Source of the DNA: Microglena sp. YARC
Taxonomy: Eukaryota > Chlorophyta > Chlorophyceae > Chlamydomonadales > Chlamydomonadaceae
DNA: 64,000 nt
NCBI GenBank assembly: GCA_022414725.1
Contig: CM039462.1
Span: 121,584,709 to 121,648,708 of the forward strand
Reading direction: 5' to 3'
The notes under the pieces were generated by a model that worked only from the letters and a program-made list of their open reading frames with translations, did not search any database and was not told where the DNA came from. Below are positions 9,880-18,581 of this stretch, in pieces. Position 1 is the first letter of the stretch. Every line of letters begins with the position of its first letter. The translations under genes were made by a program, and so were the position numbers.

Positions 9880-10155
9880 TTATATTACATCCCCAGGGGA
9901 TTTGTCGGAGTATAACGCGTTTTTTAAAAGCTGTAATTGCATATCTTTTCTTTCCTGGCTCAATTCGAAGAACGCGTCCATGTTTATAAGCGTATACAAT
10001 GTGTTGTATGGCACTTGTATGAAGTCCATATATCGGCCTTTACATCCAGGATTTCGGATTCTGTACGCTTTGTCTTTTTTTACGATTGCAACGTGCTTCA
10101 CATAACGTTGTTTATCTATCACATAGTCAGCATGTCGCATTTCGGTGTGACACAC
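9880..10155 (-). CDS. Small hypothetical protein
   Basis: A 91-codon frame with balanced composition (HADYVIDKQRYVKHVAIVKK, KGRYMDFIQVPYNTLYTL, MDAFFELSQERKDMQLQLL). A later Met at residue 6 could be the start. Overlapping plus-strand frames are rich in Phe/Cys and look like shadows. The preceding 9,590-9,880 contains ATCGGCCGGGAGACAGGAACGCCCATT-type repeat sequence but no gene. I do not recognise the family. Confidence 0.5.
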   Translation of the reverse strand: MCHTEMRHADYVIDKQRYVKHVAIVKKDKAYRIRNPGCKGRYMDFIQVPYNTLYTLINMDAFFELSQERKDMQLQLLKNALYSDKSPGDVI

Positions 10156-10336
10156 GTCACCATTTAGAAATAGAACGCCATTGACGGCAGAAATATACCA
10201 GTTGAACAGGTCTATTGGTTCGCCTTTAATAAGTATGTGTTTTGCGTGTTAGTGTTTGCATTTTTATGAAGAAGAAAGATTTTTCACACGCACATCGGAA
10301 CGCAATCGGATTAAGTATGTAACTAACGCAATCGTA
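10156..10336. other. AT-rich intergenic stretch with a short direct duplication
   Basis: TAAGTATGTAACTAACGCAATCG and a near copy TATGTATGTAACTGTAAGCC lie at 10,313-10,355. No gene or clear signal is seen. Confidence 0.4.
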
Positions 10337-10702
10337 TTATGTATGTAACTGTAAGCCTCTTGCCACAGCTGGGGAATTGATAATTGCACCGCTTTGAATC
10401 TTTATTTGAGACCAACCAAGATGTCTATGCCCGTTGTCTTTGTCCAATATATCCACCAAATGGGTGCTTCGATCCGTGTATACGATGACATTCCCGAGGA
10501 CATGGTCGTTCGCCTCTCTGCGGATGCGGAAAATGGAGGCGGCCAAGGATTGGTCGAGGGCAGTGCACTCATGGACGCGTTCTACAAAACGCATGGATAC
10601 GGAAGGGAAATCGGGCAGGGCGACTACAGCACAACGCCCAAATGGACGATGATCATGAACAAATGCGCAGTATTCTGCCTGAAGCAGATTAATTAGTAGC
10701 AT
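10337..10702 (-). CDS. Small hypothetical protein
   Basis: A 121-codon frame (RRFVERVHECTALDQ-like and HVLGNVIVYTDRSTHLVDIL segments) with mixed secondary-structure potential and no signal peptide or membrane segment. The opposite strand carries a 100-codon frame over the same bases (10,394-10,696). I prefer the minus strand on composition but cannot exclude the other. Downstream (10,703-10,985) lie repeat blocks GTCGACATCGTTCCGCCGTG and TCGACTCGACAGATGCCGCC. Confidence 0.35.
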   Translation of the reverse strand: MLLINLLQAEYCAFVHDHRPFGRCAVVALPDFPSVSMRFVERVHECTALDQSLAASIFRIRREANDHVLGNVIVYTDRSTHLVDILDKDNGHRHLGWSQIKIQSGAIINSPAVARGLQLHT

Positions 10703-10984
10703 GTAAGAGCGACAACTCGCGCCGCGTCCTGCTGCACTGTGCCTTCATAAAAGACTGCGAAATACTTTGTTGCTCCAGCCCAGCTGTCAATGTGGCCTGA
10801 TGTGATGATCAACGGTTGCGATGCGAGCGATCGTCCCCCGTAAGTCGACATCGTTCCGCCGTGATACGAGAGGTCGCCATGTGATGTGATGTGACTCGAC
10901 TCGACAGATGCCGCCGTCCTTGATGCGAGTGGGAGACTCTACTGCTTGAAGAGTCACAGAGCGAGCGACCACTCGCATTACATG

Positions 10985-11192
10985 CACCTTGGCCCGGCGC
11001 GTCCGTGATATTCGATACCGAGTTCAAGATTCTCAACGCGACCCATGCTACCTACGTCGCTTCCGTGGAGAAGTTTCGCATCGAGCAGGAGGAGAATGCC
11101 CGTAAATATGAGTCGATCGATTTTTGATCACATGAACACCTCTGAAAAGGCTCTCCATCTCTGGAAGAAGAACTATTTCAACAAGAAATAAG
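10985..11192 (+). pseudogene. 3' fragment of the gene family seen at 2,449-3,911
   Basis: The fragment begins inside a coding sequence (GVFDTEFKILNATHATY-type residues matching 3,825-3,905) and continues FRIEQEENARKYESIDF. A T5 run at about 11,123 shifts the frame; reading through it leads directly into HMNTSEKALHLWKKNYFNK and TAA at 11,190. This fragment links the NATHATY gene to the 19-codon tail that is amplified elsewhere (46,467-47,275). No upstream part of the gene is present here. Confidence 0.65.
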
Positions 11193-11290
11193 AATCATCC
11201 ATCAATCAATCCCTATTTTAAACGTGTTCACATGAACACCTCTGAAAAGGCTCTCCATCTTGGGAAGAAGAATTATTTCAACAAAAAATA
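11193..11290 (+). repeat. Second copy of the 19-codon gene tail
   Basis: CATCAATCAATCCCTATTTT, then GTGTTCACATGAACAC, then the tail ORF ending in NYFNKK and TAA. It directly follows the tail of the fragment before it, making a two-copy tandem. Confidence 0.8.
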
Positions 11291-12363
11291 AGAACTGCAG
11301 AATTCTTCCGGAGAATGTCTCACATGTCCCCCCCTCCCTTGAAGCATGTTCAAGGCAAGTACAACCAACCGTATGTCCGCCGGCACATTCTCAAACTGCC
11401 CCAAGGACCAATCTACAGCCACCTGCAAACCCTCAAGCGTGCAGACCAGCGTGATGTAGTGCTTGAAACCTGTCTTGTTTGAGTCGGGTTCCAACACCAT
11501 CCCACCATCCTCGGGCTTCCAGATGCACCCCTCCTCCTGCAGCACAAATGGTGAAAAGACGTGCACGGCAAACACGTGGGGATACATGGACGATTACGTA
11601 AGGCTATTCGGGTATCGTCCGCTCAGGATGTTTTTCGTAACACATGGGGATACATGGACGATTACGTAAGGCTATTCGGGTATCGTCCGCTCAGGATGTT
11701 TTTCTTGCAGTTGTATATTCTGTATCGATCCATGCTCGTACGAAGCTACTACTGCAATACTTTGGCGATGGCAGCCAAGCGTTCCGCAATTTTCTGGATC
11801 TGCTCCGACTCACATGGCCTACGTTGCAAGAGGGAATGACGCCAAGAGTTTAGATTTCATATTTGATGTGATGTAGTGTGGGTGAGAGGGAGCAGGAATG
11901 CATGGCATACACGACTTATCAACACACCTTCCCAAGCGGCACGTTGCAGCAAACTTGTCACAATTCTCCTCAACGAGGTTGTACTCTACTACCGAGCCCT
12001 GCTCCACCAGATACTGTGCGAGCTTGAGTGAGCAGTCGAGCGCAACGCATCCTTGTAAACGAGCACAGCTCCTGCATCTGCGCCTTTAATAAATAAGCCT
12101 AACGGACGTCTTGCCAAACCATCAGGCATGATGTCGAGGACATGTGCATGACCGTGCTCACTTGTGCCTGCAAAAATGCCGTGATGCCAGTACCCCTTAG
12201 AGTCAGACCAAACGGCTATGTGGTCTCCAGGACTGGCTTGAGTGCACAGCATATACGGCTCGTACTCCATGGTGGTTGCATAGTGACTGGCAGCCAGTGC
12301 CTGCTTGGTCAAGCCAATGCCTCGCAAGAACATCTGAACGTCCAGTTCAAGCTTGTCGCCCAT
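11291..12363 (-). pseudogene. LRAT-domain protein (NlpC/P60-like), broken or intron-containing
   Basis: The N-terminal part (12,363 to ~12,010) contains PGDHIAVWSDSKGYWHHGIF, the typical LRAT start with its catalytic His pair, and a following LDIMPDG strand. A one-base shift near 12,045 leads into LKLAQYLVEQGSVVEYNLVE and ENCDKFAATCRLGR, the NCxxFA catalytic cysteine block. Members of this superfamily are thiol acyltransferases/phospholipases. A GTGTGT donor follows at 11,927, and a polypyrimidine-CAG acceptor lies at 11,537-11,542. The next stretch, CIWKPEDGGMVLEPDSN to DWSLGQFENVPADIRLVVL (to ~11,330), looks coding. The proposed splice is not in phase, so a second indel would be needed. The C-terminus ends in repeat DNA. 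Confidence 0.55.
11555..11760 (+). repeat. Duplicated fragment of the 24,695-25,231 gene
   Basis: CACGGCAAACACGTGGGGAT, then ATGGACGATTACGTAAGGCT, occurs twice in tandem (~66-bp unit at 11,573-11,704) and is followed by TTGCAGTTGTATATTCTGTA. All of this matches 25,003-25,145. It lies inside the putative LRAT intron. Confidence 0.8.
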
Positions 12364-12470
12364 ACAGCTAGGGACATTTGATTGTGGGACACCTTTTTAT
12401 TTTGGGGATTTGACCAATTCAAGTTTTGTAACCGATCTTGTCAATACAGATACTGGCCGATTTTGACTGG
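12363..12470. mobile_element. Mariner-like end, left-facing
   Basis: TACAGCTAGGGACATTTGAT then GGGACACC, followed by ~70 bp that match 1,898-1,975 inverted. This is a possible left boundary for the segment that contains the Fanzor gene (right-facing end at 16,051-16,083), but the inner sequences of those two ends differ. Confidence 0.5.
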
Positions 12471-12737
12471 TTGCTAAACATGGTATAGAGAGGAATTGTG
12501 ATTCCTTGGTGCTTATGTCTCAAGCTTATATCTTATGCGCAAGGATATACCCGAGGATATACGGGTAGCTTAAATTCAACGGTAGCATTCAGCCAGGCCA
12601 TCATGCTCTGAGCTCAACATGTCATGAGCTCTTGGACACGTTGTATATATTAAAAACCTTCCTCAGACTCTTCAAAAAATATTTGTAGTGAACCACGGAC
12701 CTGTATCTGGTTTCAGGGGATATCATTCAAATTATAC
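12471..12737. other. Intergenic stretch
   Basis: CGATTTTGACTGGTTGCTAAAC recalls bases 9,628-9,650 and 18,470. The rest has no recognised feature. Confidence 0.4.
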
Positions 12738-12773
12738 TGAGTGTCCCAAAATTATTTGAGAACAACTGTATGC
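12738..12773. mobile_element. Mariner-like end, right-facing (direct repeat A)
   Basis: GTGTCCCAAAATTATTTGAG and AACAACTGTA form a near-identical direct repeat of 16,051-16,083. Together they bracket the 12,867 gene and the Fanzor gene. Confidence 0.6.
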
Positions 12774-12866
12774 ATTACCTAAAAAAAAAAAATTGAAACC
12801 ATTTCCATCTGAACAAAGTAATAAAACAACCAACCCAATTCTATCCACAACGTTAAATAACTAATA

Positions 12867-13454
12867 ATGTCAACAGTCGGTGAGAAAATATGGTTACAAC
12901 TTGCTAATGCTGCATACAAATCACAAGATCCGTCTCCGATTCTCTTTTACAACAACTTGTTTGATTTGTTAACATTTGGAGAAGATTTCTTCCCAATGTT
13001 CTCTCAGTTAGTGGACGTCCACGCTTTCTTCCCAAAGTTCTCTCTGGTAGTGGACATGCATAAAAGATGGAAATGGAATGGAATGAACTCGCCTGAATAT
13101 GACTCCATATTGTATGTGGACAAAAGGAACAGACACAAGTTGTTTGCGCTGAAAGCATTGGTTGTGTCCGAAGAACCATCTACCATCTACCACATAATGG
13201 AGAGGCTGTACATCACCCGACCTGGATTGGACATCAACATCGACTTCTTTTACGAAGATACACTGAAGATCTCTTACTGTGATACAGAAATCCAGGAGGT
13301 CTACTTACAGAAGATTTGCATGTCTTGGCTGCGCGTCAGTAAGGCAGTTCGAGTGATCGCAGAGCGATACCGCGAACACCTCCAGAGGAAAAGGAATCAC
13401 ATGGTCAGTCACGTGCTCGTGCCTTTCATCGTGCGAAACCACGTGACCACTTAA
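12867..13454 (+). CDS. Hypothetical protein with a short internal repeat
   Basis: A 195-residue protein with a clean ATG start after an AT-rich leader (A11 run at 12,781, TTAAATAACTAATA before the ATG). Residues ~48-68 hold an imperfect duplication (FPMFSQLVDVHAF then FPKFSLVVDMHKR). The rest is mixed alpha/beta (LDINIDFFYEDTLKISYCD) and ends in a basic helix (RVIAERYREHLQRKRNH). It has no signal peptide or membrane span. It lies between two direct repeats with the Fanzor gene, so it may travel with that element, but I do not recognise it as a recombinase or transposase. Just downstream, GTGGCCACTTAAAA/CACGTCAACTAGAC is duplicated in tandem (13,440-13,502). Confidence 0.65.
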   Translation: MSTVGEKIWLQLANAAYKSQDPSPILFYNNLFDLLTFGEDFFPMFSQLVDVHAFFPKFSLVVDMHKRWKWNGMNSPEYDSILYVDKRNRHKLFALKALVVSEEPSTIYHIMERLYITRPGLDINIDFFYEDTLKISYCDTEIQEVYLQKICMSWLRVSKAVRVIAERYREHLQRKRNHMVSHVLVPFIVRNHVTT

Positions 13455-13722
13455 AAACCACGTCAACTAGACGTGGCCACTTAAAACCCACGTCAACTAG
13501 ACCCCATTCTCTGTATTTTTTCCATGAATACGGGGTCTCTGCTTGTCATGACCACCACTGTAATTTCGATTACTTAATGCAAATATGTTGTGTTCTAGAA
13601 ATGTGGAGGTATAAAGACTTGTCAAAATATATGATTAATACGAGAGATTGGGTTAGGAATGTTCGAGAGAGCCTGTCTGCAGATCCAGATTACATCAAAA
13701 CGTTTTCGGGGTACAATTTGTG

Positions 13723-16044
13723 ATGGAGAATGGGATCGGCGAGTCATCATCGTTGGTACATGAGGCTGACCAACATGATGACGTTGCAGAACTTGTCGAT
13801 TATGAAGGGGAGGAAGACGAGGAGTGTGCACCTGGGCGAGCGATTTGTGTGGTCAAGATGAAATTGAGTACCTTTATTCCCCATGATTTGCTTCGTAACA
13901 AGATAGACACACTGGTACTGGACATGAACAAGTTGCTTGGAGAGGGTTATATTTTCGCAAATTTCCACATTGCTCGTCTTTTTGAGAATGGTATCGCTGT
14001 CCCTCCTGTAAATCGCAACTTCTTCTACCGGTGCCTTATTGCAGTCAGTACCAACAAATGTAAGGGGTCGACTCTTGGCGAAGACTTCGAGAGTAGTCGG
14101 CTTCTGTTCGACTTGTTAAGAGAGCCGGGGCAATCCAAAGTTGACATTCGGGGGGAACGTGAAGAACCAGATCATTGCAGACCTGTCTATTCTCATGGCC
14201 ACAATGGCCTCTAACCATCTTTGGACCAACCTTGAGCGACGCATAACGACTTACTTGAAGTGGAAGTACCCACAGATTGCAAAGCGCCTGCGGTCGGACA
14301 TCGTGGCTGCATTGATCAAGTGCCCTACAAAGAATCTCGACGTCATCTTCAAGATGAGCCCTCATACAACAAAGCTGCCAACCAAGCTTCCAACATCTAG
14401 ACTTCGATCGGCAAAAAGTGCAGTTGCTCTTGCGAAGAAGAGGGTCGGTAGGAAGGAACCAGAAGGATCCCCTTTGCGTGTTAGGTTGACTAAACTTCAA
14501 GAGAGGCTTGAAAAGTTGAGCGAAGCTTGGCTCTCCTCGAAGAACCTTAGGGTGGACGCAGATAACGCGAAACGCTTCTTTGCACGCGAAGTGGCATTCT
14601 GTCTCAGGGGGGTTCTACCTTTACCATCCGGAAAACACTTTTGCGTCTCGGGCTCACATGACCCTGCCTCTGTACCACAAGATATTGTCGGAGACCATCG
14701 AAGAAAAACGAAAAACTAAAAACGAAAAACATCGCACATTCTCGTTGTTGCCTTACAAATCTGGATTCACTCTGTCGCACATTCCGATTTCGAAAATGGC
14801 CTTTTTCTATATGGTCAACGAGTGCCACTTTGATTCATGCAAGGCAGACGTTGCTTCCAAAAACCATCAAGGAATATGGGAGCGCTTCGCAAACCTCAAG
14901 AAAGTGGAGACAGTTTCTCGGAAGTTCGGTTACCGCATTGTGACAGACGGCTTTGCAGTCAGCATCTTGATGAATAAGCCTACGTGTCTGACATGTTCGA
15001 TGCCTGCAGACGCGTTCTCTACGCGGGCGCATGAGTACGTGACAACAGACGAGGGTGGCATTGTATCCTTCCTTGACAATGTGGTCGTGGCTGCGGTAGA
15101 CCCGGGTGTTTACTGATATCGTGACTGTAACAGGACTCAACGGAGGTACCAGATCGTACAGCTCGGTGCAATATTATCGCAAGGGTCTGATCTTCAAGTC
15201 TCAGCGTCAAACTGACGTTTGGAACCTCGAGACGGCTGATATCGTCGGTGGTATCATTCCGGATAGAGACTCTTCGAGTTCTGAACAGATTGGTGCGTAC
15301 GCCAGATTCTACATGGGTGCCGCCCCAATCCTTCTTGCCCATCGTGCTTCCAGGGGGTACCGAAACCTCCGCTTTCGAAGGTACTGCAAGAAACAGAAAC
15401 TTATTGTTGAGATTGCTGACTTCGTAGCTCCGAGAGAGAAGAGCGCTAAGGTACTCGTCGGTTTTGGTGATTGGAAAGGTCTGGGGGCGACGCCAATCTC
15501 TAGGCGGACTTGTGGCCCTCTCCAAGCTATTCGTTTCGAGCTTCGTAGCCGAGAAAACGTCATCATGGAGGACATCGATGAGTTCAGAACATCTCAACGA
15601 TGCAGCTGCTGTGAGAACCACCTTTGCAACATGGTGGCACTCACTCATCGTAAGAAGCAAGACGGTACAGGTTGGGAATGTACAGAAGGACGCAAGCGGA
15701 TTCATAAGATTCTCCACTGCAAAAGCAGTCAAAGCGGAGCGCCACGCCAACAGAGCGGTGGTATGCTTCACTGCGGGAAGACTTGGGACCGCGATGTGAA
15801 CGCTTCCAGGAACATCCTGATGCTTACACTTCACCAAGTCTTTGGGAGAGAGCGTCCTCTAGCGTTTCGCCGAGACGCGCCGAGAAGTTCCTCGACAACC
15901 CCACCCCCACCCCCTGATACTGATATGGGGACACAGACGGTTGAACGGTTTACCAAAGAGGCTACTCGGAATATCTTCGAGAACCTCTTCAACCTTCTGC
16001 ACCCCCCAACGTTGCCCAAAAGCAACGATCTGCAGTCTGGATGA
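13723..16044 (+). pseudogene. Fanzor (eukaryotic TnpB-like RNA-guided nuclease), three frameshifts
   Basis: A ~770-codon gene with an acidic N-terminus (VDYEGEEDEE), a long helical region, then the RuvC-like core. RuvC-I is VVVAAVDPG (15,085-15,105). The segment IDEFRTSQRCSCC supplies the acidic residues and first Cys pair of the zinc ribbon; HCGKTWDRDVNASRNI (15,770-15,818) gives the second Cys and the RuvC-III Asp. Fanzor proteins cut DNA guided by an omega-RNA that usually overlaps the 3' end. Frames shift at the G6 runs near 14,151 and 14,606 and just after DPG near 15,108, each needing removal of one base. The tail is Pro-rich (TTPPPPPD). Either it is decaying or the assembly has indel errors. 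No IS607-type serine recombinase is beside it. Confidence 0.9.
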
Positions 16045-16083
16045 TTATAAGGTGTCCCACTTTATTTGAGAACAACTGTATCT
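16045..16083. mobile_element. Mariner-like end right after Fanzor (direct repeat B)
   Basis: GGTGTCCCACTTTATTTGAG and AACAACTGTA lie only 6 bases after the Fanzor stop codon. The reverse complement reads TACAGTTGTTCTCAAATAAA then GGGACACC, as expected for a right terminal repeat. Confidence 0.65.
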
Positions 16084-16303
16084 ATCGCTGGACTATCTGT
16101 CGTCATCATTCACTTTGTTTTTAAGAACATCGCGCACATGTAGTGTGAGAGAATGAAGGATGGGCACCACCACAATCGAGGAGGATGCGAAAGCCGCCGT
16201 GTCATGTGTGATAATGGACAATGAGAATGCGAAAGCCGCCTGGTGGCCTCCACCGTGTCTTGTCTTGTGCTTTGCTTGACCATGAATTGGATCAACGTGC
16301 TTA

Positions 16304-16581
16304 GTGTACGAGTTGGAATGCAAGAGGACCGGTGCGTCACCAACGCACACGGCGATGAACGGCGGAAAATATTACGTAGCAGCCAATGAATATGATGAAT
16401 TCATGCTTGCATACATTGTCGAGCAGCACCGATACATTGGCCCGGCAATCGTCGACATAGACTTGCGACAATCAGAGCCAACAAGGATCTACAATGACGC
16501 CGACGTCCGCGTGTTCGTCAAGGCGTTTTTCAAGAAGCTAGCAAAGTACGTGGTCGTACACGAGAACACCCAGTCACCCTT
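16304..16581 (+). pseudogene. N-terminal fragment of a D5-like primase
   Basis: About 90 codons: CKRTGASPTHTAMNGGKYYV, then AIVDIDLRQSEPTRIYND, then ADVRVFVKAFFKKLAKY. The THT...GGKYY start, the acidic 'DIDLR' strand and the following 'RIYND' match the beginning of the archaeo-eukaryotic primase domain of NCLDV D5 primase-helicases, which prime and unwind the viral genome. The helicase half and most of the primase are missing. The frame ends where a Fanzor 3' remnant starts at 16,582. There is no upstream promoter, and the ATG is internal to the homology. Confidence 0.65.
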
Positions 16582-16690
16582 ATCAGTGACCCTTGAACCC
16601 AATTGATTGGGTAGGTCAGCTAAAGGTTTTGTATCGAAGTCCCAATCCTTCGTGTCCTTCATCCCGTATTTCAGCATTTAAGATCGAATG
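16582..16690 (-). pseudogene. 3' remnant of a second Fanzor family (copy 1)
   Basis: Matches 41,325-41,420 (GACCCTTGAACCCAATTG, GTAGGTCAGCTAAAGGTT, CGAAGTCCCAATCCTTCGTG). In the longer copy at 41,312-41,600 this stretch is the 3' end of a minus-strand Fanzor-like gene. Here only the terminal part remains. Confidence 0.55.
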
Positions 16691-16883
16691 CAAAAAATGT
16701 TTATGCTAAGCACATCGCGTGTCGCACAATAGACCGTCTACAACTGCTGTATCCTTGTATCAAGGATGTTCCTTGTAAGAAGCGGGAATGATGCTTGAAT
16801 GTTAAGGTAGCCACATGTCCGAGTGTATGTAATGCAGCAGCCACCTCGCGCACAATCAAATATTACGGAAACTGTCAATCACA

Positions 16884-17342
16884 TCAGCATTCGCTCCGTT
16901 CTTGGGAGGTGCCCACCGAGTTGATGTCCTGCGTGGATATCAGGGAACATGGTTTAAACTTTGTGGGGTGGGTAATACCATAATGGTCACACAAGTCCAA
17001 CACAATCGTTTTGATATCATCAGAATATGTAGCGAAGTCTTCTGGGGAGATAGCACTTAGTTCGCACCGTAACTGTCTGACGGCATCGTCCGCCCTCTTC
17101 CTCTCTGACACGAGGAGCTTCTCCGCCCTCTTCCTCTCTGACACAAGGAGCTCTTCCGCCCTCTTCCTCTCTGACAAGAGGAGCTTATCACTAGACTGTG
17201 CCCGTTGTTCAGCAGACTGTGCCCTTTGTTCAGCAGCATCTACCCTTTCCTTGAGCTGCTTGAAGGTCTTCCAATACACGTACCATCCGGCAGCTATGGC
17301 GAGTATGACAATCAGCGTGCGATGGGTCGGTTGCATCATCAT
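16884..17342 (-). CDS. Membrane-anchored coiled-coil protein, family member 2
   Basis: A 152-residue protein. Residues 8-25 (RTLIVILAIAAGWYVYW) form one membrane helix. It is followed by a coiled coil with AEQRAQS and LLVSERKRAEE tandem repeats (30-33 bp DNA units at 17,095-17,215). The C-terminal segment QLRCELSAISPEDF then DLCDHYGITHP matches the gene at 6,735-7,232. The conserved tail outside the repeated coil argues for a real function for that segment. Two upstream Met codons (ATGATGATG) make the start slightly uncertain. It is probably an integral or tethered membrane protein. Confidence 0.7.
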   Translation of the reverse strand: MMMQPTHRTLIVILAIAAGWYVYWKTFKQLKERVDAAEQRAQSAEQRAQSSDKLLLSERKRAEELLVSERKRAEKLLVSERKRADDAVRQLRCELSAISPEDFATYSDDIKTIVLDLCDHYGITHPTKFKPCSLISTQDINSVGTSQERSEC

Positions 17343-18066
17343 CCCCCTATACTCAGTGGACGATTCAAATGAAACTTACATATAAAGAGGTGTGTTGAAG
17401 ATGTCTTAATACATACATGGTCATGATGGTGTACGCGAGTCATCAAATGAATCCCCCCACTCCGCGATCCCCCTATCGATAGCGTTACAGTGATAATAAG
17501 CCCAAGTGTTACAGTGAATCTTTTACAAACAACGTACACATCATCATTGTGTAAGAAGACTTGACAGTTGTTACGCAGTAGTGTGTGTGTCTAATGTTAA
17601 GTGTGGGCTGACTGTTGTTACGCAGTAGTGTGTGTGTCTAATGTTAAGTGTGGGCTGACTGTTGTTACGCAGTAGTGTGTGTGTCTAATGTTAAGTGTGG
17701 GCTCCCCTCCGGTCGCCCACCCGCTCGGTTCCTCGCGGAATTCCCTTGGGGGCTCCCCTCCGGTCGCCCCCGGTCGCTCCGCTGGGGGGAAGAGGTGAAA
17801 GGGGCTCCGCCGCTTGTGCATGGATGGGATGGGATGATAAGCCGCCGCCGCAGTCCGCACCATGTCTCCAGAATCCTCCCACTTTTTTGTTCTTGCCTTG
17901 GATCAGATTTCAAAAAATCCTCTGGGAGGAAGGAACGCCCATTCATTACACACACCACGCTTTCCGCCTGTTTGTCACGGCCCATATGTAGATACCGGCT
18001 ACATTTATGAATACATTCGGTCGATGATGTACCAAATATTGTGTGCTTCGACACTGTTGAACGTTT
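17343..18066. repeat. 47-bp tandem repeat and GC-rich stem-loop cluster
   Basis: Bases 17,561-17,702 are three copies of a 47-bp unit (TGTTACGCAGTAGTGTGTGT, CTAATGTTAAGTGTGGGC). Bases 17,697-17,816 are the GTGGGC-loop-GCCCAC / GGGGGC-loop-GCCCCC cluster. A 3' flank shared with the LRR genes (CATATGTAGATACCGGCTAC) begins near 17,983 and also occurs at 20,937. No gene is seen. Confidence 0.8.
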
Positions 18067-18435
18067 TTACACACTCCATCCATTTTTCAAGTACGTCAAC
18101 GAAGTGAGTCCTGCCAGCGGTGATATGTCGTCCACGTCGGTTCCCTCCATGTTCAGATGAACCAATGAAGTGAGTCCGGAAAGCGGTGATATGTCGTCCA
18201 CGTCGGTGCCCTCCATGTTCAGATGAACCAACGAAGTGAGGGCGTACAGTGGTGATATGTCTTTCACACGTGTGTTCTCCATGTTCAGGTGCACCAATGA
18301 AGTGAGGGCGTACAGTGGTGATATGTCGTCCACGTCTGTGCCCTTCATGTTCAGGTGAATCAACGAAGTGAGGGCGGAAAGCGGTGATATGTCGAGCACC
18401 TTGCTCCGGCGACAGGTATGCGCAACCCTTTTCAT
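18067..18435 (-). pseudogene. C-terminal fragment of the F-box/LRR family
   Basis: 122 codons holding about five 23-residue leucine-rich repeats (DISPLYALTSLVHLNMEN) and the same end (GLTSLTYLKNGW) as the intact gene at 20,983. The CRRSKVLDISPL segment also occurs inside the intact gene, so this fragment begins at a recombination point within the repeat region. The F-box is missing. The shared 3' flank shows it is a duplication of the gene's 3' half. Confidence 0.75.
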
Positions 18436-18581
18436 GTCAGTACTCCACCAATTAGGGATATGTAGGCGGGTTTTTACTGGTTGCTAAATAAAGCAGTGTC
18501 AAGAAAGGATTTTTTGGGGGATCTCCTGTAATTATCTGAGAATAAATATATTACTATCTGAGAATAAATATATTCAATTGG

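Noticed and set aside
12142..12381. Plus-strand frame over the LRAT gene
   Set aside because: The minus strand has the HHGIF and ENC catalytic blocks; the plus frame has no support.
15019..15837. 272-codon minus-strand frame over Fanzor
   Set aside because: The plus strand holds the RuvC and zinc-ribbon motifs; the minus frame is a shadow.
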